Notes: a model not told the origin generated them from the sequence alone. DNA of 64,000 nt from Chryseobacterium indologenes (GCA_001013295.1 LAZY01000023.1:1-64000), one strand, 5' to 3'; positions 43,194 to 52,703 are shown, numbered from the stretch's first letter. Numbers and translations: made by a program.

Positions 43194-44414
43194 TTAACGT
43201 TTACTCGAAATCGGAGTTCTGAATTCTCCGTATCCTATCAGACCATCGTAATTTCTTCCAAAAGGAGCATAATATAGAAATGCCTGATAAAGGTTTTCGG
43301 TCTGCCAGAAGTTTCCGTTTACTTCCCCGAAATTTAAAGGTCCATTCCCTTCTTTGGTCACCAGAACATAGTTATAGAAACCCTGTTTAAGGAATATTCT
43401 GGCCACATACTGCTTGGTAGCCGCATCATACTGCATTTGATTTTCTTTACCTGGCATGAAATTGTTGAATCCACCCAAGACATAGATTTCTTTATCTACA
43501 GGATCAGATTCCAGGTAAAAATGTACCCATGAATAATCGGCTTCCCTTTCAGCATCTCTTTCTCTTCCCAGATCGTTTCGTCTGTAATACCAGGCACCGT
43601 TCACATCTGGCTGATATTGATAATTTAAAGGAAATGCCCATACCGGGTGCAGATAAGTTTGGTTTACATCATCTTTAATCTCGGTGGCACGCACCATATC
43701 CGCAGCCATATTCATATTCTTATTATCAAAATAATAGAATTCATTATCGCCCGGAAATACCAGATTCATCTGTTGGAAAAGCAACTGATTTCCTAAAACT
43801 GAACTGGCCTTTTGATTGGTAATCACCATATTCGGGTTATTATTCTGCATGACATTCAACGTCATCGAATTGACATTGGAAGAAATATCTCCTCCTTTTG
43901 GCAATGCCTTCACTTCTACCCGCTGATTGATATTAGGATTTTTGGCGTCTGCGATTCTTGAAATATTCAATCCCAGAGAAACCATATCTTCCACCAGATA
44001 GAACCTTCTTTTGAAAAGTGGCTGATCAGCAGAATCTTTATAAACAATCAATTCATAATTTCCTGAAATCTTCGGTTGAATCTTATCGTTAGGGAAGGTC
44101 AGTTTATAATGGGTATATGCCTGTAATGTATTGAAGGAATACTGAAACTGATCAAGAAGTGCATTCATACTTCCTGTTGCAAATTCTGTATAAAACAGAT
44201 TGTCATCATTCCAGTTTCTGTCATAATGTTTGATAGTATACCGATAAATATCGCTTCTATTGGTAAGGTCATCAAAGCTTAACACCAATTGTTCACCGAA
44301 TTTAATGACCGGAGTTTCATCATTGGTCTGGGGATTAAACAACTGGATACTCTGGATATTTTGTCCATAAACCAGTCCGCCTAAAGAGAGTAAGAGTATT
44401 CGCAAAGTTTTCAT
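43194..44414 (-). CDS. Type IX secretion system plug protein (DUF5103 family)
   Basis: The 406-residue protein has a signal peptide (ending LVYGQ, ~18) and the DUF5103 architecture, now assigned to the plug that closes the SprA translocon of T9SS. It opens with NIQSIQLFNPQTNDETPVI. YRYTIKHYDRNWN, NYELIVYKDSADQPLFKRRFYLVED and a C-terminal VLGGFNNFMPGKENQM domain follow, the last resembling an early-set/carbohydrate-binding fold. Assignment is by family pattern from memory. It fits the four T9SS cargo proteins in this window. It is divergent from the metallo-hydrolase. Confidence 0.87.
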   Translation of the reverse strand: MKTLRILLLSLGGLVYGQNIQSIQLFNPQTNDETPVIKFGEQLVLSFDDLTNRSDIYRYTIKHYDRNWNDDNLFYTEFATGSMNALLDQFQYSFNTLQAYTHYKLTFPNDKIQPKISGNYELIVYKDSADQPLFKRRFYLVEDMVSLGLNISRIADAKNPNINQRVEVKALPKGGDISSNVNSMTLNVMQNNNPNMVITNQKASSVLGNQLLFQQMNLVFPGDNEFYYFDNKNMNMAADMVRATEIKDDVNQTYLHPVWAFPLNYQYQPDVNGAWYYRRNDLGRERDAEREADYSWVHFYLESDPVDKEIYVLGGFNNFMPGKENQMQYDAATKQYVARIFLKQGFYNYVLVTKEGNGPLNFGEVNGNFWQTENLYQAFLYYAPFGRNYDGLIGYGEFRTPISSKR

Positions 44415-44458
44415 TATGACGAAGATAACGAAAAATAGCCATTTTCTTAATAATATTG

Positions 44459-44466
44459 TATTTTTG
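44459..44466 (+). promoter_or_regulatory. -7 box of the metallo-hydrolase gene
   Basis: TATTTTTG matches TAnnTTTG and ends 19 bases before the ATG at 44486. Confidence 0.55.
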
Positions 44467-44485
44467 AAATAAAAATAATTCAGAT

Positions 44486-45124
44486 ATGCTTCAGATCCAA
44501 GGCTTCGTATTCAACTTTGCGAGCGAAAATACATACATCCTCTACAACGAAAATAAAAATGCATGGTTAATCGATCCGGGAAATATGAACCCGCAGGAAA
44601 CGCAGGCTATTGCCAACTTTATTACGGAGAAAGGTTTAAAAATTCAGAAAATACTTCTGACTCACGCCCATATCGATCATGTATTTGGGCTTCAATGGGC
44701 TTTTGATACCTTTAAAGTACCTGTTAATATGCACCAGGAAGATCAGGAAGTATTGGATATGCTTCAGGCCAGCGGAGTAAGATTCGGAATGCAGGTTGAT
44801 CCTGTAAAAGTAGATATTGAATATGTAAAAGAGGGAAACGAATTGGAACTGGATGGAGAAAAATTTAAAATTTACCATGTTCCGGGACATTCTCCGGGAA
44901 GTGTAGTCTATCATAACGAAAACCAGAAATTTATGATCTCCGGTGATGTCCTTTTTGAAGGCAGTATCGGAAGAACAGATTTGTATAAAGGAAATTATGA
45001 TCAGCTGATCGACGGGATTAAAACAAAGCTTTTTGTTTTGGACAATGATACTCAGGTATTTTCAGGGCATGGAAATCCTACTTCGATTGGTTTTGAAAAA
45101 CAATACAATCCGTTTCTGAAGTAA
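44486..45124 (+). CDS. MBL-fold metallo-hydrolase, glyoxalase II-like
   Basis: This 212-residue cytoplasmic metallo-beta-lactamase-fold hydrolase has the metal-binding motif THAHIDHVFG (HxHxDH) at ~60-69. Later metal ligands are HVPGHSPGSVVYH and ISGDVLF, and the last His is in VFSGHGNPTSIG. The length fits small glyoxalase II-like/YcbL proteins rather than full hydroxyacylglutathione hydrolases, because the C-terminal substrate domain is missing. Natural substrate unknown. Confidence 0.92.
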   Translation: MLQIQGFVFNFASENTYILYNENKNAWLIDPGNMNPQETQAIANFITEKGLKIQKILLTHAHIDHVFGLQWAFDTFKVPVNMHQEDQEVLDMLQASGVRFGMQVDPVKVDIEYVKEGNELELDGEKFKIYHVPGHSPGSVVYHNENQKFMISGDVLFEGSIGRTDLYKGNYDQLIDGIKTKLFVLDNDTQVFSGHGNPTSIGFEKQYNPFLK

Positions 45125-45260
45125 AAAATTAAAACGCCAAAGATTACAAATTTATATTTCCAAAAATTGAACCTTGTTGTGATGAAATATTATACATTTC
45201 TTTGAAACAGGGTTCTTTTGAATTATAATTCTGGAAATAAGCCAACTATATAACCGTTCA

Positions 45261-45824
45261 ATGGAAAATTCAATAAAAATAGGTAATCATAACTATGATA
45301 CGACAAGTGAACATTTCTCGCTGGAATGGGGAGAATCTTTAAGCAACTTCAATGAATTGTCTTATCTGAACCAGTTCCCCAATCTTACATCTGCTACTTT
45401 TACCAGTACCAACCTCAACGATGAAGGCCTAGCCCATATATCCAACTGCAGAGGGATTGAAAATTTAAATTTACAGGATACTGAAATTACGAATGACGGC
45501 TTAAAATATTTACAGAATCTGAAACTACTGAAGTATCTTCGATTAAAAGAGAACTCACAACTTACAGACGACTGTATTCCCCATTTGCTGGAATTGGATT
45601 ATTTACATAATCTGCAAATACAAGAAACATCAATTACTGAAAATGGTCTGAAAAAACTAACCGCATTACAGTATCTTGATATGCTTGTTATTAACGTTTA
45701 TAACAACAATTATACATTTGACGGTCTTTTACAAATATCTCATGAACTTCCGGATTGTGAGATTTTAGCAAAAGGGAATGGATCATTCCGTAATGGTGAA
45801 TTTAACGGAAAATGGAAGCATTAA
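45261..45824 (+). CDS. Leucine-rich repeat protein
   Basis: The 187-residue protein has no signal peptide and consists largely of leucine-rich units. Recurrent patterns are L--L-F-NL-SATFTST-LNDEGL, IENLNLQDTEITNDGL, LKYLRLKENSQLTDDCI, LHNLQIQETSITENGL and LDMLVINVYNNNYTFDGL. These approximate the 23-24 residue ribonuclease-inhibitor or Cys-containing type. It is probably a protein-binding scaffold in the cytoplasm. The gene that follows (25 bases later) may encode a partner. Function unknown. Confidence 0.8.
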   Translation: MENSIKIGNHNYDTTSEHFSLEWGESLSNFNELSYLNQFPNLTSATFTSTNLNDEGLAHISNCRGIENLNLQDTEITNDGLKYLQNLKLLKYLRLKENSQLTDDCIPHLLELDYLHNLQIQETSITENGLKKLTALQYLDMLVINVYNNNYTFDGLLQISHELPDCEILAKGNGSFRNGEFNGKWKH

Positions 45825-45849
45825 AATTGGGGTTAGAAAAACAAAGTTG

Positions 45850-46254
45850 ATGGATAAAGCATACAACATAAATCAGATTGATGCTGTATTTGATTTGCTG
45901 GTTTCAGATTCACCTTATTTGAAAAAAAATTGGGCTGAATATTACAATAAAGAATATAAAGACAATCGTGAGCGACTTTTGTATTTTGATATGATGGCGA
46001 TCAGTGCTTTCGTAATAAAATTATTTCAAAAGAAAAAATCGAAAGACCTGCAATCATTTTTTGATAAAGTTGAAATCGTGCTTAAGGACGCTGATTCCGA
46101 AGTTAAAAATTTAATTTTGGCAGGATTAATAGAGGGTATTCAACAGATATGTCAGTATGAAAATATTGATATGCGACACGAATTTGATCCCTGGCTCTCG
46201 CCTTTAACCAAAAAGAATTGGGATGAAATAACCGGCTTCTTTACATTTGATTAA
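45850..46254 (+). CDS. DUF7674-like small soluble protein
   Basis: I choose the ATG at 45850 (134 residues, MDKAYNINQIDAVFDLLV); an earlier in-frame Met at 45778 would overlap the LRR gene by 47 bases and add no domain. The all-helical pattern is FDLLVSDSPYLKKNW, then LLYFDMMAISAFVIKLFQ, FFDKVEIVLKD, NLILAGLIEGI, and a C-terminal segment with FDPWLSPLTKKNW. It recalls DUF7674, a family often near polymorphic-toxin immunity genes. That match is from memory and moderate. Spacing suggests co-expression with the LRR gene. Confidence 0.65.
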   Translation: MDKAYNINQIDAVFDLLVSDSPYLKKNWAEYYNKEYKDNRERLLYFDMMAISAFVIKLFQKKKSKDLQSFFDKVEIVLKDADSEVKNLILAGLIEGIQQICQYENIDMRHEFDPWLSPLTKKNWDEITGFFTFD

Positions 46255-46346
46255 GCAGCATAATAGACCAATATTCCATATAACAAAGGTTTTTACGTAA
46301 GACAATCTAAATAGAAATCACAAAAAATTTTCTAACAGGCAAAACA

Positions 46347-46378
46347 AAACCGCCAGGGAAATCAGTCCTGACGGTTTC
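46347..46378 (-). terminator. Terminator of the TonB receptor operon
   Basis: AAAACCGCCAGG pairs with CCTGACGGTTT, using a G-U pair in minus-strand RNA, 22 bases past the receptor stop. Confidence 0.7.
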
Positions 46379-46399
46379 ATTGTTATAAAGAAATAGAGT

Positions 46400-48841
46400 T
46401 TAGAAATCTAATGTGATGGAAGCTCTGGCTGCTGCACCCATGATAGGTCTTGCCATTCTGATGTTTCCTACAGTGGAAGTTGATCTTGGGTCTCCTTCGG
46501 TAATTCCAATGGTATTAAAGATATTGGTTCCGTCTACAGCAAAGCGGATTTTCCCCAGCTGATAAGACATTCCAGCGCCAAATTCGGTGAACGAAGGCAA
46601 AATATTATCATCGGTATTTCCTTCATTCTGGAAACGTTTTCCGTAATAATTCATACTTACATAAGCTCTCCATTCTTTGGTAATATTCACAGCAGGAGAA
46701 ATATTAAAATAGAACTTCGGCATTCTTCGTACTACATTTCCATCGTAATCAAATGTAGAACCATCTGCATTTCTTCCTTTAAAATCTTTATACTTCGGAT
46801 TCTGAATGGTTCCGTTAAAAGTAACTTCAAGAATATTGTTGAACAGTCTTGTATACCCTTCAATCTCTACCCCGATATTGGTGGTATTCGCAAATTTATT
46901 CTCAGAAGTTCCATCAGAGAAAACATCTGTGAATGAAAGATTTTTCAAAGTGGAGTAAAACGGAATGACCGCAATATCAAATGTACGGGAATAGTATTTA
47001 TACCCTATTTCCAGCTGATTGGTCAGTACAGGCTTGATCTGGCTCAGGTTGGTCATATTGTTATAATAAGCTTCTTCATTCGGAGATCTGAAACCATTGG
47101 AGAAGCGGGCGTATACTGCATTTTCCCTATTGATCTTATAATTCGTTGCCAATGTGTAAGAAACTTTGTTTACATCATAATACCAATACGTATACTGATT
47201 TCCCAGAACAGACATATTATCATCTGCTGTTGTAGTGGCAAAGCTATGCGTTCCATCAGTGGTCAGTCCAGAATTATTAAGATTAGCCTTTGTGGTATTC
47301 ACTCCGTATCCTTTATAATAATCACGGCTGTAGCGAATTCCGCCGTTGAAGCTCCAGGCATCGGTGATATTATAATCCAAATTCAGGTATACATCGTTCA
47401 GACTTCCCTGGATTTGTGAATTTCTGAGCAGAAACGACATCGCTGTAACACCGTTATAAGTTTTGGAATATCCTGTGCTTGACGGAGTAAGAGAAGTATC
47501 CACAAGATTAAGCAATTCCGGTCTGTCTGTGGCTGTTGTCAGAATATTACTCCAGTTCCAGTATTGGGTCGACTTCCAGTTTGATTTATAAAAACCGGCC
47601 GTCACATTTCCTTTATCGAATTTATAATTGAATTGAAGGTCATTGACGAAATTATTCATCTTCTTGTCGATTGCCCAGAATCCAAGCTCCTGTACAAACT
47701 GAGGATTAACAATTCCCCCACCGCTTGCTAATGAATACTGGTAATTATTTCCGGAAATACCGCTTTTCTTTGCAAAATCTGCCGCTGTATACGGAGCCCC
47801 TGCTGGGAAAATCCCCGTGTAGTTCATATCGATATTGGTATATCTTGTTTTGTTTAAAACTGTAAAATTGTTTCCGAGATCATATTTAAATTCTGCTCCT
47901 ACAACATCCACTTTCGGATGGATTCCGTTTTCCAGATCTCTGCTGAAAAAGCCACCACCTGCCTGTGGAATGTTGAGCTGTCCGATAGTTCTGTAGCTGT
48001 AGGTCCCATAATTTGCATTAAATCCAGGAAATTCTTTCAACGTATTTCCATCCTGAAGTAAAGGAATAGGAAGGTAGAACGTATTTCTGTCATCCAGTTT
48101 TTTATAGTAAACCTTCACATACCCTTTATCAAAGACATATTTCAGGTTCATTCTGATCTGCCCACCATTATTGGCCTTAAAGCCTGTTTTTCTGATCCCG
48201 TCATCAGTCCTGTAAAAGCCACCGATATTGAAAAATAATTTATCTTTTACCAAAGCTCCGCCTACATTAACGTCTGTACGCATCAATCCGTAGGTACTTG
48301 TTTCGAGCTTTGCTGTTCCTTTAAAATCATTTCCTCCTTCCTTGGTAATAAAATTGATAAGCCCTCCCGGAGAATTATTGGCATAAATAGAACCTGAGCC
48401 TCCTCTCAAAGCTTCTAAGCGGCTCACAGAATTATCTACACGAAAGAAATTATCCGCATTGGCAAACTGAAGGGCTCCGTCTTCAAAAACCGGAAGACCA
48501 TCTTCCTGTACCTGTACAAATTCATAGGCTCCGGCAGAAGGAATCCCCCTTGCAAAAAGGTTACTTCCGACTTCCCCCCCTGAGGTTTCCACAGCAAATC
48601 CGGGAACTCTCTGTAGTAAAGCTGCCGCACTGATCGGGTTCTGCTTTTGAATTTCCTTGGCACTGAATGTAGAAATAGCGGTACTGGATTCTATTTTTTT
48701 CTTCGGATTGGAATTTCCGGTGATCACAATCTGATCGATAGAGGAAACTTTGGCAGAATCCTGCGGCGTTTCCTGGGCATAAGCATTATTAAAATATAAC
48801 GTAGCTGTTGCGGCGATTAAAAAGATTGATTTTTTTTTCAT
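46400..48841 (-). CDS. TonB-dependent outer-membrane receptor
   Basis: The 813-residue protein starts at 48841 with the signal MKKKSIFLIAATATLYFNNA ending near YAQ; the 60 in-frame codons upstream lie in the trehalase gene and are discarded. A TonB-box-like DQIVITG and a plug domain follow (~45-165, with LLQRVPGFAV and GSIYANNSPGGLINF), then a ~640-residue barrel ending in Phe (ASITLDF). There is no CarboxypepD-like leader and no SusD partner, so it is not of SusC type. It is last in an operon after the MFS and trehalase genes, which suggests uptake of trehalose or a related oligosaccharide across the outer membrane. That substrate is inference; siderophore-type substrates remain possible. 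Confidence 0.9.
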   Translation of the reverse strand: MKKKSIFLIAATATLYFNNAYAQETPQDSAKVSSIDQIVITGNSNPKKKIESSTAISTFSAKEIQKQNPISAAALLQRVPGFAVETSGGEVGSNLFARGIPSAGAYEFVQVQEDGLPVFEDGALQFANADNFFRVDNSVSRLEALRGGSGSIYANNSPGGLINFITKEGGNDFKGTAKLETSTYGLMRTDVNVGGALVKDKLFFNIGGFYRTDDGIRKTGFKANNGGQIRMNLKYVFDKGYVKVYYKKLDDRNTFYLPIPLLQDGNTLKEFPGFNANYGTYSYRTIGQLNIPQAGGGFFSRDLENGIHPKVDVVGAEFKYDLGNNFTVLNKTRYTNIDMNYTGIFPAGAPYTAADFAKKSGISGNNYQYSLASGGGIVNPQFVQELGFWAIDKKMNNFVNDLQFNYKFDKGNVTAGFYKSNWKSTQYWNWSNILTTATDRPELLNLVDTSLTPSSTGYSKTYNGVTAMSFLLRNSQIQGSLNDVYLNLDYNITDAWSFNGGIRYSRDYYKGYGVNTTKANLNNSGLTTDGTHSFATTTADDNMSVLGNQYTYWYYDVNKVSYTLATNYKINRENAVYARFSNGFRSPNEEAYYNNMTNLSQIKPVLTNQLEIGYKYYSRTFDIAVIPFYSTLKNLSFTDVFSDGTSENKFANTTNIGVEIEGYTRLFNNILEVTFNGTIQNPKYKDFKGRNADGSTFDYDGNVVRRMPKFYFNISPAVNITKEWRAYVSMNYYGKRFQNEGNTDDNILPSFTEFGAGMSYQLGKIRFAVDGTNIFNTIGITEGDPRSTSTVGNIRMARPIMGAAARASITLDF

Positions 48842-48864
48842 AGCCTTATTTTTTATTGTTAGTT

Positions 48865-50346
48865 TCAGTTTTGTTGTAATTGTAAATACACTCCATTCGT
48901 CCAACCGAATCCATCCTGATTGGGGTACTCCCCGCCGCCTGCTATTGTTTCTGTATCTAATGCATTGTATTTTTCCATCAGTTTTCCGGTGTTTTTGTAG
49001 ACTCTTTCTACATTGGAACACCAGTTATTTTTAATTTTTTCTGCCAGTTCATGGAACCCGTAATTCTTCATAGCTTTGAAGCCCAGCCACTGGTAAGGAG
49101 CCCAGGCATTGGGAAGATCCCATTGCTGACCTGAATTTTTGGTTGTTGTCACCAATCCTCCCGGATATAAAAACTTTTCAGAAAGACTCTGAGCTACTGC
49201 TTCAGCCTGTTCCTGACCTGCAATTCCGAGGAATAAAGGATAAAGAGCAGCAATATGTTCAGACGGTGTTGTTGTGTGTTTTTTAATATGATAATCTTTG
49301 TAAATCTCTATTCCTTCATCCCAGAAGTATTTGTTGATCATCTGTCTTCGCTTTGCTGCTCTTTCAGTAAAATAATTTTCTTTTTCTGTCAGATTCTGAA
49401 GCGCTGATGATTTTGCCAAAGTCTTTTCCAGATGCCACAAAAGGCAGTTCAGGTCGACCTGTGCAAGATTCAGCGTTTCTATCGTCTGTATATGTTCTCC
49501 GTCTGCAAACCATCGGCTGGAAAAATCCCAACCGGATTCGCAGGCACTTCTTATATTTCTGTAAAATTCGTCTCCTGAGGCATTTTCATGATCTTCAATG
49601 TCGATCAGATAACTTTCCGGACGGGGTACGTTTTCTGTATCATAATAACGGTTCAGAATGTCACCATCTCCCGTTCTGATCACTCTCTTTGTCTGTGCAT
49701 TGTTTTCAAGCCCTTCTTCTCCATTCATCCAGAAAGCATATTCTTTTTCCAGAGTATCATGATATTTTATATAAATATCTTCTTTACCTGTGGTTTCAAA
49801 AAGCAGATCCAGCATCAACGAAAAATAAGGAGGCTGTGAACGGCTTAGAAAGTGAGTTCTGCTGGCATTCGGGACAAAGCCTACGGTCTGAATCAGATAG
49901 GAGCAATTTTCAATAATATTCTCCATCATTTCTATTCTGCTGGAAGCTTTTAACCCTAACATGATAAAATAGCTGTCCCAGTAAAAGAATTCATTGAAAC
50001 GTCCTCCAGGAACCACGTAAGGTTTAGGCAGTTTCAAGAGTGTTCCCTTTTCCTCATAAGCTGTACGGGTCAATTCGTCCCATAATTTTTCAATATGCTC
50101 CTCAATAGGAAGATGATCTTCTCTCTGAATAGAAATTTTTGTACCCAGAAAATCAAAATGGCCCATTACAAAGTTTTTCAGATCAAACCCTGCTGTATTT
50201 TTTGCATTCTCGTAATCTTCATTGATTTTGGCAATAGGAAACAGGGGAACTGCATCTGTCATCATTTTTTGATCTTCAAAGATCTCAGCTCTCTGTACTG
50301 CATCAAAAAGATTTTGAATTTCGTTGATATAAAGTTGATTACTCAT
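48865..50346 (-). CDS. treF: Cytoplasmic trehalase (GH37)
   Basis: The enzyme hydrolyses alpha,alpha-trehalose to two glucose. The 493 residues contain both GH37 signatures: PGGRFNEFFYWDSY (residues 113-126) and QQWDLPNAWAPYQW near 400. ESGWDFSSRWF holds the conserved Asp region and GGGEYPNQDGFGWTNGV the C-terminal active-site Glu segment. No signal peptide is present, so it acts in the cytoplasm on intact imported disaccharide. Its start overlaps the MFS gene's stop by 8 bases, and the TonB receptor starts 23 bases after its stop. All three form one operon. Confidence 0.94.
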   Translation of the reverse strand: MSNQLYINEIQNLFDAVQRAEIFEDQKMMTDAVPLFPIAKINEDYENAKNTAGFDLKNFVMGHFDFLGTKISIQREDHLPIEEHIEKLWDELTRTAYEEKGTLLKLPKPYVVPGGRFNEFFYWDSYFIMLGLKASSRIEMMENIIENCSYLIQTVGFVPNASRTHFLSRSQPPYFSLMLDLLFETTGKEDIYIKYHDTLEKEYAFWMNGEEGLENNAQTKRVIRTGDGDILNRYYDTENVPRPESYLIDIEDHENASGDEFYRNIRSACESGWDFSSRWFADGEHIQTIETLNLAQVDLNCLLWHLEKTLAKSSALQNLTEKENYFTERAAKRRQMINKYFWDEGIEIYKDYHIKKHTTTPSEHIAALYPLFLGIAGQEQAEAVAQSLSEKFLYPGGLVTTTKNSGQQWDLPNAWAPYQWLGFKAMKNYGFHELAEKIKNNWCSNVERVYKNTGKLMEKYNALDTETIAGGGEYPNQDGFGWTNGVYLQLQQN

Positions 50347-51577
50347 TGTATTTCTTAGGATTAATTTTTAATTTATTCATGAAAACGGCCGACGTGATCA
50401 GTAATGAAAGCGGAATCAGAGAAAGGTAAAATGCCTGCTGCCCGCTAAATTCCTGAAACACAAAACCTGTGATAATAGACCCTATCGTTCCTCCGATTGC
50501 TGAGAAGACCACGATCAGTCCGGACATAGCACTATGCAGATATTTAGGAATAGAAGCCAGAATCACCGAATTGATACTTGGATAAATCGGGGCCAGCAAT
50601 CCCCCCATCAAAGGAAATAAATACACCACAAGAGGAGCATTGAGCCAGCTTGTATGGGCATCAATATGAATATTGTGCGTCAATGGTAAAACCAAAATCA
50701 AGCTTACAGCAAAACCAATGACACAAAAGGAAACAACATAGATCCAGCTGAATTTCTTTGAGAAAAATCCGGATAAAAACCGTCCCAAAGCAAAAGCTCC
50801 CGCCAAAACGGCTCCTGCCTGAATACTCATCGAGGTAGGAACTTTTAAGATTTCTTTATAAAAAGTAGGCGTCCATGTCTGAAAACTCTGCTCCACCAGT
50901 ACAAAAAGAAAAGCACATAACAGAAAGCACAATACTTTTTTATAGCTGAAAAGGCTCGCACTGTTTTTCAAATCTCCCAGTAAATCGGTCTTTTCACTTT
51001 TCGCTTCTTTTTCATTCAGTTTTGAAAAGAATAAAAACAGAAATGATAATGTTGAAAGGCCTCCCAACACCCAATACACATTCAGCCAATGAGTTGATTT
51101 CGGGTCATGATCATCAATATATAGACTGAACAATAGATTCCCGGCCAATACCCCAATCATGAAAAATCCTTCCAGAAATCCCATGAAACTGGAATGTTCC
51201 TTATCTGTTTCTGTCACCAGGCCTATAGAAGTAAATACTGAAATTTTAATCAGTGCAAAAGAAACTCCTACGATGGCAAATAATAATTTAAAAAACCAGA
51301 AATCATTGGCAAACGGCATTACAAAGCACATCCCGCTTACCAGAAACAAAGCCGTGAGCATCGAATTTTTGATTCCAATCTTTGGAAGAAATGATGCAAG
51401 AATGAAAGAACATATCGCAATAGGAAGATCTTTGAATCCTTCCAGCACACTGGCAGAAGATTTTGAAATTCCAAAATTCTGCTGCACCTGCAGGATCACT
51501 GTTCCTACAGAATTCAGGAGAATGGCAAAGACAAAATAGTTTAAAAATAAAACTACCTTGATGTTACTATTTTTCAT
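50339..51577 (-). CDS. MFS transporter, probable disaccharide importer of the trehalase operon
   Basis: The 412-residue protein has twelve hydrophobic helices, first at ~8-28 and last near 385-403, and a basic/acidic central loop (NEKEAKSEKTDLLG) between helices 6 and 7. The FGISKSSASVLEGFKDLP and GALALGRFLSG-like segments fit MFS sugar/proton symporters. It leads the operon and overlaps treF, which supports a role in trehalose uptake across the inner membrane. A one-mismatch -7 box (TATCTTAG on the minus strand, 51597-51604) lies 20 bases upstream of the start. Confidence 0.88.
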   Translation of the reverse strand: MKNSNIKVVLFLNYFVFAILLNSVGTVILQVQQNFGISKSSASVLEGFKDLPIAICSFILASFLPKIGIKNSMLTALFLVSGMCFVMPFANDFWFFKLLFAIVGVSFALIKISVFTSIGLVTETDKEHSSFMGFLEGFFMIGVLAGNLLFSLYIDDHDPKSTHWLNVYWVLGGLSTLSFLFLFFSKLNEKEAKSEKTDLLGDLKNSASLFSYKKVLCFLLCAFLFVLVEQSFQTWTPTFYKEILKVPTSMSIQAGAVLAGAFALGRFLSGFFSKKFSWIYVVSFCVIGFAVSLILVLPLTHNIHIDAHTSWLNAPLVVYLFPLMGGLLAPIYPSINSVILASIPKYLHSAMSGLIVVFSAIGGTIGSIITGFVFQEFSGQQAFYLSLIPLSLLITSAVFMNKLKINPKKYNE

Positions 51578-51700
51578 TCAGGTTATTTCTTGTCAGCTAA
51601 GATAGAAGCATTTCTGTTCACAATAATTTAACACAGTAAATCAATATTTGAACTATATTAATATAATTAGTATTTTTAGTAATTAAATATGATTAATTAA

Positions 51701-52564
51701 ATGAAAGTCACTTTTGAAAGAGTCATTCCTAATGATAAAAGCTCATTCCGGACGATTCACAATAACTCTCCAATTTCGGAATTCAAATGGGAGTATCATT
51801 ATCACCCCGAAATAGAGCTTGTCTGTGTCATTTCCGGGAGTGGCACCCGTCATGTGGGTTATCATAAAAGCAATTATACCAATGGTGATCTGGTTCTGAT
51901 CGGGTCCAATATTCCGCATTCCGGATTTGGATTGAATTCTATTGATCCGCATGAAGAAATCGTTCTTCAGTTTAAAGAAGAGATTCTTCAGTTCCCGGAA
52001 CAGGAAGTGGAAGCCAGATCAATCAAGAATTTACTGGAACTTTCAAAATATGGAATCCATTTTCATCATAAGGTAAAAAAAATGATGCTTCCCAGGCTGA
52101 AACTGATGCTTGAGTCGGAAGGCTATAAAAGATATTTATTGCTCCTTGAAATTCTATTTGAACTTTCGAAATGTACAGATTATGACCTTTTGAATAAAGA
52201 GATCATGCCTTACACCATTATTTCAAAAAATAAAACACGCCTTGAAAATATTTTCACTTACGTAGAGCATCATTATGACAAGGAAATTGATATTGAAGAA
52301 GTAGCTCAACTGGCTAACCTGACGCTGCCTGCTTTTTGCAACTTTTTTAAAAAAGCAACCCAGATCACCTTTACGGAATTTGTAAACCGGTATCGAATTA
52401 ATAAAGCCTGTTTACTGATGGCGCAGGACAGATCTATTTCGGAATGCAGCTATCATTGTGGTTTCAACAATGTGACTTACTTCAACAGAATGTTTAAAAA
52501 ATATACGGGAAAAACGCCTTCTGAGTTTATTAAGAATTATTCTCATAGTAAGGTGAATGTGTAA
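51701..52564 (+). CDS. AraC-family transcriptional regulator, divergent from the trehalase operon
   Basis: The 287-residue protein has an N-terminal cupin-like sensing domain (~20-100; YHYHPEIELVCVISGSGTRHVGYH) and two C-terminal helix-turn-helix units (~185-280). These show IEEVAQLANLTLPAFCNFFKKAT, then CSYHCGFNNVTYFNRMFKKYTGKTPSEF, the classic AraC signature. It is transcribed away from the MFS-treF-TonB operon with a 123-base AT-rich gap, so it is the likely sugar-responsive regulator of that operon. Inducer not known; trehalose is inferred. Confidence 0.92.
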   Translation: MKVTFERVIPNDKSSFRTIHNNSPISEFKWEYHYHPEIELVCVISGSGTRHVGYHKSNYTNGDLVLIGSNIPHSGFGLNSIDPHEEIVLQFKEEILQFPEQEVEARSIKNLLELSKYGIHFHHKVKKMMLPRLKLMLESEGYKRYLLLLEILFELSKCTDYDLLNKEIMPYTIISKNKTRLENIFTYVEHHYDKEIDIEEVAQLANLTLPAFCNFFKKATQITFTEFVNRYRINKACLLMAQDRSISECSYHCGFNNVTYFNRMFKKYTGKTPSEFIKNYSHSKVNV

Positions 52565-52678
52565 TTGAAACTGTAATTTTGGTTCTATAATCAGACTTTT
52601 ATGAAGTAACAAAGGTGGCATTCAACCTCCTATTTTTATCATCACTATGAATTTACCACCTCTATCGATCAAAAAACA

Positions 52679-52703
52679 AAAAAGCCACTCGAAAAGAGCA
52701 GCT
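52679..52703 (-). terminator. Terminator of the thioredoxin-like gene
   Basis: AAAGCCACTC pairs with GAGCAGCTTT using two G-U pairs in minus-strand RNA, followed by a T-run in that direction. Confidence 0.55.

Noticed and set aside
45125-45260. Imperfect inverted repeat between the metallo-hydrolase and LRR genes
   Set aside because: Arms around GAACCTTG and CAGGGTTC are short and mismatched; could be a weak terminator but not convincing.
46400-48841. SusC/SusD polysaccharide utilisation system
   Set aside because: The receptor lacks the CarboxypepD-like leader and no SusD-type lipoprotein is adjacent.
48842-49021. N-terminal extension of the TonB receptor into the trehalase gene
   Set aside because: The 60 residues are an out-of-frame shadow of the trehalase 3' end; the signal peptide begins at 48841.
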